A model generated the notes under the pieces. The model saw only the letters and a program-made list of their open reading frames with translations. It was not told where the DNA came from and did no database searches. From Sulfurovum sp. (lineage in GTDB: Bacteria > Campylobacterota > Campylobacteria > Campylobacterales > Sulfurovaceae), in assembly GCA_027049035.1 (NCBI GenBank), contig JALTVI010000091.1, positions 62,001 to 126,000 of the forward strand: a stretch of 64,000 nucleotides of DNA, written 5' to 3'. Each line of letters opens with the position of its first letter. Position 1 is the stretch's first letter. Both the position numbers and the translations under genes were made by a program. Shown one piece after another: positions 34,711 to 42,655 of the stretch.

Positions 34711-35889
34711 ATGACACAGGAAACCGTACTGGAAGCATTGAAAAATGTAACCTATCCGGGGTTTACGAAAGATATCGTAACATTCGGATTTGTAAAAGAT
34801 ATTAACGTAAAGGGGAAGAACGTTTCACTGACGATCGACATCACCTCTTCTGCCGATGAGGTCAAAGCGCAGCTGACCGATGAAGCGACAACGGAGCTGA
34901 AGAAAGCGGGCTTTGAGAACATCGACATCAATATCAAAGCGCCACAGCCGCCAAAGCAGATGAGTAACTCCGTAAGCGGCAAGAACATCGCACCGCACGT
35001 CAAGAGCTTTGTGATGGTCTCTTCGGGTAAAGGAGGGGTTGGTAAATCGACAACTTCAGTCAACCTCGCGATCGCGATGGCGATGCAGGGTAAAAAAGTG
35101 GGACTGCTCGATGCGGACATCTATGGTCCGAACATCCCCCGTATGATGGGTCTTGAAGATCAGAAACCGGAAATTCAGGGTAACAAGGTACTGCCACTCA
35201 AAGCCTACGGTGTTGAAGTGATGTCTATGGGTTCACTGATGGAGCCGGGACAGTCTCTGATCTGGAGAGGTTCTATGATCATGAAAGCGATCGAACAGTT
35301 CCTCAGAGACATCCTTTGGTCAGAACTGGATGTACTTGTTATCGACATGCCTCCGGGAACAGGTGACGCGCAGCTGACACTGGCACAGTCTGTACCGGTG
35401 ACCGCGGGTATCACAGTAACAACACCGCAAGAGGTTTCGCTGGATGACTCAAGAAGATCGCTTGATATGTTTCAGAAACTGCACATCCCTACAGCGGGAA
35501 TCATTGAGAATATGAGCGGATTCATCTGTCCGTCCTGTTCAACCGAGTCTGACATCTTTGGTATGGGAACGACTGAGCCGGTAGCCAAAGAGTACGACAC
35601 AGACGTCATCGCGCGTATTCCTATAGAGCCGGCTATCAGAGTGGGCGGCGATACCGGTATGCCTGTAACCTACCACAAGCCGGATTCCGAAACGGCAAAG
35701 CGTTACCAGGAAGCGGCAACCAAACTGCTTGCGTTCATCGACAAAGTTCAGGCAGAAGGCGGAGCCAGCAACGAAGCGATCCAGCCGACAACCCCTCCGG
35801 GCGTAAGTGCATGCTCCACCGGTGCAGGTGCGGCAAGCGCACCGCAGGGCGGCGGACACAGCGGTGGCGGAAGCTGCGGCTGTCACTAA
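34711..35889 (+). CDS. mrp: Mrp/NBP35-family iron-sulfur cluster carrier ATPase
   Basis: The 392-residue protein has an N-terminal MIP18/DUF59 domain (residues 1-90). The P-loop ATPase has a deviant Walker A SSGKGGVGKSTT and the C-x2-C cluster site in ICPSCSTES. It delivers [4Fe-4S] clusters to apoproteins. The C-terminal tail beyond residue 350 is unusual: low complexity, Gly/Ser rich and ending in a Cys/His group (GGGHSGGGSCGCH), which may bind metal. The start at 34711 follows GAGGAG. It is divergent from ispDF. Confidence 0.93.
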   Translation: MTQETVLEALKNVTYPGFTKDIVTFGFVKDINVKGKNVSLTIDITSSADEVKAQLTDEATTELKKAGFENIDINIKAPQPPKQMSNSVSGKNIAPHVKSFVMVSSGKGGVGKSTTSVNLAIAMAMQGKKVGLLDADIYGPNIPRMMGLEDQKPEIQGNKVLPLKAYGVEVMSMGSLMEPGQSLIWRGSMIMKAIEQFLRDILWSELDVLVIDMPPGTGDAQLTLAQSVPVTAGITVTTPQEVSLDDSRRSLDMFQKLHIPTAGIIENMSGFICPSCSTESDIFGMGTTEPVAKEYDTDVIARIPIEPAIRVGGDTGMPVTYHKPDSETAKRYQEAATKLLAFIDKVQAEGGASNEAIQPTTPPGVSACSTGAGAASAPQGGGHSGGGSCGCH

Positions 35890-36043
35890 CCTTTTTTTGG
35901 CAGGGCACTGCGCCTTGCCGGATATTCTCTTTTTCTCTTACAACTTCTCATCAGACCCCTTTTTTACTTTTATATCAGGAAACACACCTTAACAGAGTTT
36001 TGATATACTTTTTTGTTATAAGCCTTTTGATGAGGAAGAGGGA

Positions 36044-36775
36044 TTGCGCTTTGTATATTTGATTCTTTTTGGCGTGACAATAGCCATAACGGTGACTGAT
36101 ACGTTTATGCATATTGCGGGAATGGGCAACGATATGTCCGCATATATCGGGCTTCTGACCGGTTTGGTAACAATGCTCTACGGTTATATCAAGGGGTCGT
36201 TTGAAAGCGTGCGCTTCAAAGAGTTCGCATATGCAGCGTTGGTAGGTATAGCGGTTTTGGTTGCTGCAACGGCCATACTCATAGCATTGGAGATAGATAA
36301 GCAGAGCAGCCCGTATCTGTTTGCATTGCTGGCCGGTATGTACACTTTTAAAAAGATACGTGCCAAAAGAAACGGTATAAAAAACGCAAAGAGGGATCGG
36401 TTTTTTCAAACACGAAAATGTCCCTGCTGCCAGGAAGCGATTTCCAGAATATACTTCTTAAAACAGATTCTGTTTCAGCAGGGCTCTATCTCTTTTACTG
36501 AAAAAGAAAAAGGGCTGACGTGTCAAAAATGCGACAAACCGATTTTGAGTGCAGAGAAAAAAATGCAGACCTCTCTGCGCCCGATGTTCGTCTCTATGGT
36601 ACCAATAATGGTAGTAGGCTCAATGGACGATATCTCTTTTGCCAACTTTATAGTAGCCTTTGCCTTTTCTTCTTTTATTTTTGTGTTGTTGCTTTTGAAA
36701 ACATACCAAGATGCCGACTTTGTCTGCAATGATGTAAGTTCGGAGGAGTTCGAATATTATTCGATACGTAAATAA
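36044..36775 (+). CDS. membrane protein with cytoplasmic zinc ribbon, unknown function
   Basis: The 243-residue protein has three hydrophobic segments in the first 110 residues. A zinc-ribbon-like domain follows (KCPCCQEAIS and TCQKCDKPIL, spaced about 38 residues), then two more hydrophobic segments (about 185-225). The TTG at 36044 is the only sensible start, preceded by GAGGA with 7-nt spacing. I do not recognise the family. It is convergent with the toxin-antitoxin operon. Confidence 0.6.
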   Translation: MRFVYLILFGVTIAITVTDTFMHIAGMGNDMSAYIGLLTGLVTMLYGYIKGSFESVRFKEFAYAALVGIAVLVAATAILIALEIDKQSSPYLFALLAGMYTFKKIRAKRNGIKNAKRDRFFQTRKCPCCQEAISRIYFLKQILFQQGSISFTEKEKGLTCQKCDKPILSAEKKMQTSLRPMFVSMVPIMVVGSMDDISFANFIVAFAFSSFIFVLLLLKTYQDADFVCNDVSSEEFEYYSIRK

Positions 36776-36792
36776 GAAGAGATATGACCCCT

Positions 36793-37344
36793 TCAAATGC
36801 GGCCATTGTTTTCTTTTTGCTGATAGTCACAAAATGCGACAAGGTCTGCAACAGTTTCCATTTTTGTATAAAATGGATTCTTCTCTATAGCTTCATCACT
36901 GATATCCGCCCTTGCAAAAATACGCTCCAGAACGAACTCCAAATCTTCATCGTCGAGTTTCAGATCCTCTTTGAGGTTGTCAGACGGGTGAAGCGGAATG
37001 GTTTTGTCACATGGCAGTTCGCTGTTGAGTTCTTCATAAACAGCACGTATGATCCAGGTATCAGTATTCCTGTAGTCCAGTGATCTTGCAAAGGTGCCTA
37101 TGTCTTCATCTTCTCTTGTCCTGTAGAGTGCTTCGAAATACTCTGTGGTATTCTCTGAACTGAAGTATCCGATTGCAAATATTACAGCAATAATGCCTAC
37201 TAGCACGAATACCATTTCAGGATCCTGCCATATGCCATATCCCAGCCAAAGCAGCAAGAGGGCGAGAATGCCATATCCAATGCTTTTCGATCTCCACGTA
37301 AGCGTCTCTTCGTATGTGGGCATACGACGTGAGGGTACTCTCAC
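36793..37344 (-). CDS. membrane-anchored ACP-like (DUF1493-like) protein coupled to the toxin gene
   Basis: The 183-residue protein has two hydrophobic helices (residues 27-60) and an acidic C-terminal domain (about 95-180). Its pattern is acyl-carrier-protein-like: LKEDLKLDDEDLEFVLERI…METVADLVAFC. In an ACP, the Asp in KLDDED would be the phosphopantetheinylated Ser, so it cannot carry acyl chains in the usual way. I start at GTG 37344, which overlaps the toxin stop (GTGA) and has AAAGGA 7 nt upstream inside the toxin gene. A longer ATG start at 37362 lacks a ribosome site. Translational coupling makes it the third gene of the toxin-antitoxin operon. Confidence 0.65.
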   Translation of the reverse strand: MRVPSRRMPTYEETLTWRSKSIGYGILALLLLWLGYGIWQDPEMVFVLVGIIAVIFAIGYFSSENTTEYFEALYRTREDEDIGTFARSLDYRNTDTWIIRAVYEELNSELPCDKTIPLHPSDNLKEDLKLDDEDLEFVLERIFARADISDEAIEKNPFYTKMETVADLVAFCDYQQKENNGRI

Positions 37345-37772
37345 AGCCGCATCCTTTCGCATAGAGTTGCAGTGTCCATTACCTCTATACTGTCACTTGC
37401 AAATCCTTTGTCGTTGGAGAGTATCAGGTCAGCTTCAACCTTTTTTGCCATGACATACTGAAGGGTGTCTTCAAGGTCGCCAAAGTGCCTATTTTGTTTC
37501 ATCAGACGGCAGGTTTTGGTTACTTCTGTATTGCCGAACTCCACCACACTGCACCACCGGTTGATCTCAATGATATGGTCTAGCGCTCTGCTTTTATCTT
37601 TTTTTGAAAAAATATAGTAGAGGGTTGTAACAATGTCGCATGAAGTATAAAGTGTTGTCTCCTCCTGAGAGAGCAGAGCCGCAAGTGCCTTCCTGCTTGT
37701 CATACAAAATGGGCGTGTCTCATCATAGATGTCAGCCAGGATGTTGGCATCGAGAAATACCGTTTTATACAT
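37341..37772 (-). CDS. PIN-domain toxin (VapC-like)
   Basis: The 143-residue protein has the PIN ribonuclease pattern: VFLDANILADIYDE at the N-terminus (first acidic residue), an acidic residue near DLEDTLQYVMA, and LILSNDKGFAS near the C-terminus. PIN toxins cut RNA, often tRNA or rRNA sites. It overlaps the antitoxin gene by 8 bp, and the next gene by 4 bp. The start is at 37772 (MYKTVFLDAN), not the longer upstream frame. Confidence 0.82.
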   Translation of the reverse strand: MYKTVFLDANILADIYDETRPFCMTSRKALAALLSQEETTLYTSCDIVTTLYYIFSKKDKSRALDHIIEINRWCSVVEFGNTEVTKTCRLMKQNRHFGDLEDTLQYVMAKKVEADLILSNDKGFASDSIEVMDTATLCERMRL

Positions 37773-38016
37773 CCATCTCAGCCTTGACAGACTGTACGGA
37801 TTTGTCACTCAGCAGGCCTGTACCTATCTCCTGCGCAATTTCTATGGAGCGTTCAAAGGCCTCCAGCCGTTTAGAGGCCTTTTGGCTTCGGTACTTTTCC
37901 TCGATCATCTCCTCTACCAACGAGGTCATCGATTGTCCATTCTCTTTTGCCAACTCTTCAAGGTGCTGTGCAACCTCTTGGCTGAATACAAAATTCTTTC
38001 TTATTGCCGCACTCAT
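37765..38016 (-). CDS. ribbon-helix-helix-type antitoxin
   Basis: The 83-residue protein has an N-terminal region like a ribbon-helix-helix DNA-binding domain (AIRKNFVFSQEVAQHLEELA, then NGQSMTSLVEEMIEEKY) and a C-terminal charged tail that would wrap the toxin. GGAG lies 6 nt before the ATG. Directly upstream is a perfect 22-bp palindrome (38028-38049), the likely operator for autoregulation. Confidence 0.8.
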   Translation of the reverse strand: MSAAIRKNFVFSQEVAQHLEELAKENGQSMTSLVEEMIEEKYRSQKASKRLEAFERSIEIAQEIGTGLLSDKSVQSVKAEMDV

Positions 38017-38027
38017 AAAAACTCCAA

Positions 38028-38049
38028 ATACATAAAATATTTTATGTAT
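38028..38049. promoter_or_regulatory. operator palindrome of the toxin-antitoxin operon
   Basis: The 20-bp core TACATAAAATATTTTATGTA (38029-38048) is perfectly self-complementary, and the flanking A and T extend it to 22 bp. It ends 12 bp before the antitoxin start, next to AT-rich promoter-like DNA (TATAAT on the minus strand). Toxin-antitoxin operons are commonly repressed by the antitoxin at such palindromes. Confidence 0.75.
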
Positions 38050-38368
38050 AAATTATAACATAACATTTTTTATGCAACTATAAAACGATCCAAGTAGATG
38101 GCATAGCTTTCTGCTTCATTTGTAGCGCTTTTGTCCAGTATAATACACCTTAAGGGGGAATATGTTCAGGGCACTGCTGGCGGCAATGGTGCTGTTTGAG
38201 ATCCTGTTCACATGAAAGGTGTCGCGGGAATAGGGTTCTAAACGGCATGAAAGAGGAGTTTCGTTCTTTCATCACAGAGCAATGCTAACGGGCCAGTCCT
38301 GCTACTGGTGCTTTGCAGCAAAAGAAATTGTCCTCACTTGGAACCTGATAACACTTAACGTATGATCA
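38050..38368. other. intergenic region with a possible 17-residue hydrophobic peptide
   Basis: No full gene is supported. A well-spaced AAGGGGGAAT site precedes ATG 38162, which encodes a 17-residue hydrophobic peptide (MFRALLAAMVLFEILFT) ending at TGA. Further short frames downstream (including one with CYWC) have no clear starts. The stretch may be the remains of a decayed gene. On this evidence I cannot say more. Confidence 0.3.
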
Positions 38369-39280
38369 TTACTGATAGGTAATGATCTTGGGCATATCCT
38401 TTACCCTGCTTTTTCCGACGGGCTCAAGACCAAGTACCTGTCTGGGTGTCATGACAGGGCGGTCAGCCTTGAGAAACACTTTGAATCCTCCGACGACTTT
38501 TGCTGCCCGTGCAGCCGTATAGAGACCGTTGTAGATTTTGATTTTCAAAGCCGGAGAGCCGTGCCCGTCCAGGTGCATCGCCAAATGAATTTTTTTTGTG
38601 TATCTGATGGCCTTTTTGTCTCTGACCATTTTTTCAGTGAACATATGCACAAGCAGGATCTTGTCTTCTTCGATATGGTTATCTCTCAGGTAGGCAGATA
38701 TGAGGTCCTGAACCGCATTGATTTGCGGTCCGGTGATCGATCCTATTTTCTTGCCCGGACGTACGCTGAGGTTGTCTACAGAGAACTCCGGGTCGACAGC
38801 GATGTGTACATTTTTATATTTCAGGTACTTCAGCAGGGGCTTTACCGCCTGGGCAGGACTCTTTTTGCCAAGCTGGACATCGATGAAAAGAACCATATTG
38901 TTTTCTTGTGCTGCATGAACGTACTCCATCAACTTTTTTTCGCTCAGTGTAATGACATATTTGCCGTCTTTGCCCGGTGAAGTGGTCGCCATTTCATAAA
39001 TGAGATCAAATCCCGGGGTGACGTGCTGCCCGTTCCCCAGGGCTTTTTCGTACTCTTTGGCCCTTGCTTTAACCTTCTGTACGATGGTAGAGATAGGGTA
39101 CTCACCGAGGATCCCCATGGTTTTTACGTGAGGACGGCCATAATAGGCAACGATCATATTGTAGTGGGAGGGGAGGGTTCTAAGTGCATCTTTCTCTGTC
39201 TCTGCTGCCGGTGAAGCGTATAAAAATGTTCCCATCAGCAGAGGTAAAAGTATTTTTTTCAACTGTAGTGCCTGTTTCAT
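38369..39280 (-). CDS. exported protein of unknown function, possible TIM-barrel
   Basis: The 303-residue protein has a signal peptide (residues 1-23, ending LYASPA). The mature part begins VAYYGRPHVKTMGILGEY and continues with alternating strands and helices (MVLFIDVQLGK, VHIAVDPEFSV, ILLVHMFTEKM, IHLAMHLDGHG). These are like the successive strands of a glycoside-hydrolase-type TIM barrel, with acidic or histidine residues at strand ends. I recall similar secreted proteins of unknown role in other bacteria. AAGGAAG precedes the start. No operon partners. Confidence 0.65.
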   Translation of the reverse strand: MKQALQLKKILLPLLMGTFLYASPAAETEKDALRTLPSHYNMIVAYYGRPHVKTMGILGEYPISTIVQKVKARAKEYEKALGNGQHVTPGFDLIYEMATTSPGKDGKYVITLSEKKLMEYVHAAQENNMVLFIDVQLGKKSPAQAVKPLLKYLKYKNVHIAVDPEFSVDNLSVRPGKKIGSITGPQINAVQDLISAYLRDNHIEEDKILLVHMFTEKMVRDKKAIRYTKKIHLAMHLDGHGSPALKIKIYNGLYTAARAAKVVGGFKVFLKADRPVMTPRQVLGLEPVGKSRVKDMPKIITYQ

Positions 39281-39432
39281 TGGTGGTGCTTCCTTGTTTG
39301 GTTTTAGGGATTATATCCAGATAATTGTAAATGCAGCCGGCCACTTCGTTCTTGATGATCTTCAAATCAAGCCTTGAATACCCTCTTTTTTGGGTACAAT
39401 ACGGAAATATTTTAGATGATACAAGGATTGTT

Positions 39433-39699
39433 ATGAAAGCGACAGAAAAACTGCAGAACCTGCTTGAAAACGAGATCATTCCCGATCTCGAAGCGGCGAT
39501 AGACGAACTCTTTGCCAAGATAGACAAGGCAAAGAACGCCTCCAAGACCGACAAGGATGATCTTGAGGAGATGCGTGATATGCGTACGGAGTGTTTCGCG
39601 ATGGTCGAAGAGATCAAGCGCGAAGAGATGGACGAAGATGAAGCCGAAGAGCTTCTTGAAGAGCTTGTCGATATGAAGACCGAGGAGAAGCCCCAATAG
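39433..39699 (+). CDS. small acidic helical protein
   Basis: The 88-residue, very acidic protein is predicted to be almost all helix, with a heptad-like coiled-coil pattern (LEAAIDELFAKIDKAKN; EEIKREEMDEDEAEELLEEL). The start at 39433 follows AAGGA with 5-nt spacing. A longer frame begins in non-coding DNA. I do not recognise the family. It is convergent with metE. Confidence 0.6.
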   Translation: MKATEKLQNLLENEIIPDLEAAIDELFAKIDKAKNASKTDKDDLEEMRDMRTECFAMVEEIKREEMDEDEAEELLEELVDMKTEEKPQ

Positions 39700-39772
39700 C
39701 TTTTGGCTCTTTCCTGTCTGCGCTTGGTCTTGATGTTTTGCCAAGCGCACCTCTTGTGTTTGCAAAGCTTGG

Positions 39773-42046
39773 CTATACGCCAAGCTCCTCTCTGACGATA
39801 TGGACCGCCTTGACCATATTCTCAAGGCTTGGTATCACCTCTTCCCACTTTCTGGTCTTCAGTCCGCAGTCTGGGTTGATCCAGAGCTGCTCTTTTGGCA
39901 GTACCTCAAGCAGTTTGTGAATCTGTATAACGATCTCTTCCACGCTTGGAATGCGCGGTGAGTGGATGTCATAGACTCCGGGACCAACCTCCTGTTTGTA
40001 GCCCACTTCAGCAAAGATCTTGAGCAGTTCGTTGCCAGACCTTGCTGTCTCTATGGAGATGACATCGGCATCCATCGCTTCGATGGTGCGGATGATGTCG
40101 TTGAACTCCGAGTAGCACATATGGGTGTGTATCTGTGTTTGCGGCAGTGCACTGCTGACGGAGAGCTTGAAGTCGCGTACCGCCCAGCGTTCATATTCGG
40201 GGATATTTTCGCTTCGTAGCGGATAGCCCTCTTTGAACGCCGCTTCGTCTACCTGAATGATTTTGATACCCGCTTTTTGCAGATCGTCTACTTCATCGCA
40301 GATGGCAACAGCGATCTGTCGGCTCACTTCGCTTCTTGGCAGGTCATCACGCACGAACGACCAGTTGAGGATGGTCACAGGGCCTGTAAGCATCCCTTTC
40401 ATCACTTTTTCGGTCTTGCTCTGCGCGTAGGTGATCCACTCTACCGTCATCGGTTTTGGACGGCTGATGTCTCCGTAGATGAACGGCGGTTTGACACAGC
40501 GGCTACCGTAGCTCTGTACCCAGCCGTTCTGGCTGAAGCCGTAGCCCTTGAGCTGTTCACCGAAGTATTCGACCATATCGTTTCGTTCCGGCTCTCCGTG
40601 GACGAGCACCTCCAGTCCGCACCTCTCTTGACAGGCGACACACTCGTCGATATAGGCTTTCATCTTCTCTTTGTATGTCGCTTCGTCGATGACGCCTTTT
40701 TTGAAGTCACGGCGTGCCTGTCGCACTTCGGTCGTTTGCGGGAAAGAGCCGATGGTGGTCGTTGCCAGCGGTTTGTAGCCAAGCAGTTCGTGCTGCAGTG
40801 CAATGCGCGTCTTATACGTTTCGTCGCGCTGGTGTTTGGTGATGTTTGCAACCCGTTGTTGCACTGCTTCATCGTGGATACGCGCAGAGGTACGTCGGCT
40901 GTGGTTGGCTTTGCGGTTGGCTTCAAGCGCCGCCTGTTCTGCAGCATTTAGGTTTTCACCAAAGAAGCATTTGGCAACGAGGCTCAGTTCATCCAGCTTT
41001 TCAACCCCGTAACTGAGCCAGTTTTTTATCTCACTGTCGAGTTTCTCTTCATACTTGAGTGTAAAAGGTGTGTGCAGCAGTGAGCAGGAGGTAGAAACTA
41101 TCAGCTTCTCTTTGGAGACTGTCTTTGCAATCTTCTCAAGCTGTGCAACGGTAGCATCGATATCGCACTTCCAAATGTTCCGTCCGTCGATCACACCGGC
41201 AATCAGGGTTTTTCCGCTGTTTGCAATGGCATCGAGCACTTCAAAGTTTTTCTTTCCATAAAGGAAATCAAGTGCAATACCCCATACCGGTGTATGTACC
41301 AGTACTTTAACCGCTTCTGTTGCGTGTTCAAAGTAAGTAGCTACGACAATATCGACATTGTCGGTCACAGCACAAAGCGTTTCATAACACGGCTTGATCA
41401 GGCTGAGTACTTTAGGTTCAATGTCTTTGACAAAGATAGGCTCGTCGATCTGTACAGTGATATGATCGTCCAGTGTGCTTATCTGCTGCAACAGCGCTTC
41501 ATACAGCGGCAGAATTTTCCCAAACAGTTCGTAGGTGTCGCCTCTGTCAGTGCGTTTGGAGAGTCCAAGGAAAGTGATAGGGCCGATGAGGTTGATCTTT
41601 GTTGTGATGCCCTGTGCTTTTGCTTCTTTGTACTCTGCAATAAGCTTGTCGGCATTGAGCGCATAGGTGTCATTTGGGTGCAGTTCGGGTACGATGTAGT
41701 GGTAGTTGGTATTAAACCACTTGGTCATCTCCATCGCAACGGCATCTTTGGTTCCGCGCGCCATACCAAAGTAGAGCGCTTCACCCTCCAGACCTCTAAA
41801 ACGTTGGGGAATGGCACCGAGCAGTACGGCAGTGTCTAACATGTTGTCGTAGAGTGAAAAATCATTACTGGAAATCAGATCGATACCGGCATCTTTTTGG
41901 TACTGCCAATGGCGTGTTTTGAGTGTGGAAGCGGTCTTTTCAACTTCACTGAAGTCTGTTTTCCCTGCCCAGTAGGCTTCAAGGGCAAATTTGAGTTCTC
42001 TTTGTTCTCCGATACGCGGAAATCCAATAACATAGGTGTTTGACAT
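39773..42046 (-). CDS. metE: cobalamin-independent methionine synthase
   Basis: The 757-residue enzyme transfers the methyl group of 5-methyltetrahydropteroyl-triglutamate to homocysteine, giving methionine. The N-terminal barrel starts with the family's VIGFPRIGEQRELKFALEAYW (seen in two parts, VIGFPRIGEQREL). The C-terminal catalytic barrel carries TTIGSFPQT, EPERNDMVEYF, THMCYSEF (zinc His and Cys) and the last zinc Cys in LWINPDCGLKTR. The start at 42046 (MSNTYVIGFP) follows AAAAGGATAC; the longer frame upstream is non-coding. I see no riboswitch in its leader. Confidence 0.96.
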   Translation of the reverse strand: MSNTYVIGFPRIGEQRELKFALEAYWAGKTDFSEVEKTASTLKTRHWQYQKDAGIDLISSNDFSLYDNMLDTAVLLGAIPQRFRGLEGEALYFGMARGTKDAVAMEMTKWFNTNYHYIVPELHPNDTYALNADKLIAEYKEAKAQGITTKINLIGPITFLGLSKRTDRGDTYELFGKILPLYEALLQQISTLDDHITVQIDEPIFVKDIEPKVLSLIKPCYETLCAVTDNVDIVVATYFEHATEAVKVLVHTPVWGIALDFLYGKKNFEVLDAIANSGKTLIAGVIDGRNIWKCDIDATVAQLEKIAKTVSKEKLIVSTSCSLLHTPFTLKYEEKLDSEIKNWLSYGVEKLDELSLVAKCFFGENLNAAEQAALEANRKANHSRRTSARIHDEAVQQRVANITKHQRDETYKTRIALQHELLGYKPLATTTIGSFPQTTEVRQARRDFKKGVIDEATYKEKMKAYIDECVACQERCGLEVLVHGEPERNDMVEYFGEQLKGYGFSQNGWVQSYGSRCVKPPFIYGDISRPKPMTVEWITYAQSKTEKVMKGMLTGPVTILNWSFVRDDLPRSEVSRQIAVAICDEVDDLQKAGIKIIQVDEAAFKEGYPLRSENIPEYERWAVRDFKLSVSSALPQTQIHTHMCYSEFNDIIRTIEAMDADVISIETARSGNELLKIFAEVGYKQEVGPGVYDIHSPRIPSVEEIVIQIHKLLEVLPKEQLWINPDCGLKTRKWEEVIPSLENMVKAVHIVREELGV

Positions 42047-42136
42047 GGTTGTATCCTTTTTTCTTATCATTCGTATAGTAGGCATGCAAAGCATGCAGCG
42101 CAAAAGAACAGAAACAGGCATATTATCAGACAACAT

Positions 42137-42157
42137 GTAGGGTGCGTAGCCACGCAC
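42137..42157. repeat. GTAGGGTGCGT-type hairpin, copy 1
   Basis: GTAGGGTGCGT followed by AGCC and ACGCAC forms a 6-bp hairpin upstream of metE. The same opening (GTAGGGTGCGT) and hairpin occur at 51301-51322 between thiS and thiG, so it is a dispersed repeat. Confidence 0.6.
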
Positions 42158-42217
42158 TATATACACACAGTTTATGTTGTGTAATGTAATAATAGTGGTT
42201 TGGATGTTTGCCTGTTT

Positions 42218-42550
42218 TTAGAAAGAAAAAAGAGGAGGGTGGACACCGGTGCGCCGAAAGGCGTAAAATGTCGTATAGAACGGACAGCGGGGGATAAAGT
42301 GATTCAGCAGCAGTACCAGACGCGCTTTGCGTTTATAGTAGCAGTTGCAGTGGCAGGGTTTGACAGGCTGAAGTGTCGTACGCACCTCAAGCAGCGCTTC
42401 GGACGGCTCTTCCTCGTCGCTTGGTTCTCTATCGCTTTGGAAAGTGTGCAGCATGCTTACGGATGACACCTGCGCCTGGAGTTTGTGCGCCACGCTGTGT
42501 GCAAGGATGGCAGAAAGTGTAAAGTAGTTCTTACCGAAACCGCGCAGCAT
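42218..42550 (-). CDS. small protein of unknown function
   Basis: The 110-residue frame starts MLRGFGKNYFTLSAILAHSV, and its ATG lies 5 nt after a strong AAAGGAG site. A mid-section rich in Glu/Ser (REPSDEEEPSEALLE) and a C-terminal part with C-x-C (CHCNCYYKRK) follow. I do not recognise it. The ribosome site and the amphipathic N-terminus support a real gene. The C-terminal half, rich in His, Pro and Cys, looks less protein-like, so a truncated or decayed gene is possible. Confidence 0.4.
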   Translation of the reverse strand: MLRGFGKNYFTLSAILAHSVAHKLQAQVSSVSMLHTFQSDREPSDEEEPSEALLEVRTTLQPVKPCHCNCYYKRKARLVLLLNHFIPRCPFYTTFYAFRRTGVHPPLFSF

Positions 42551-42655
42551 CACATCTCCTTTTGAATTTAAGTGAAATTATAGCCAAGAAAGGTTTAGGG
42601 AATATAAAATAATATGATAGAATCATATAAATAAGAGAGGAAGATAGAGCTGACC

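Noticed and set aside
42047-42200. SAM or cobalamin riboswitch before metE
   Set aside because: I looked for their conserved cores and saw none; only short palindromes are present.
42200-42466. 88-codon plus-strand frame upstream of the helicase
   Set aside because: It lies opposite a minus-strand frame that has a strong AAAGGAG start signal; this one has none.
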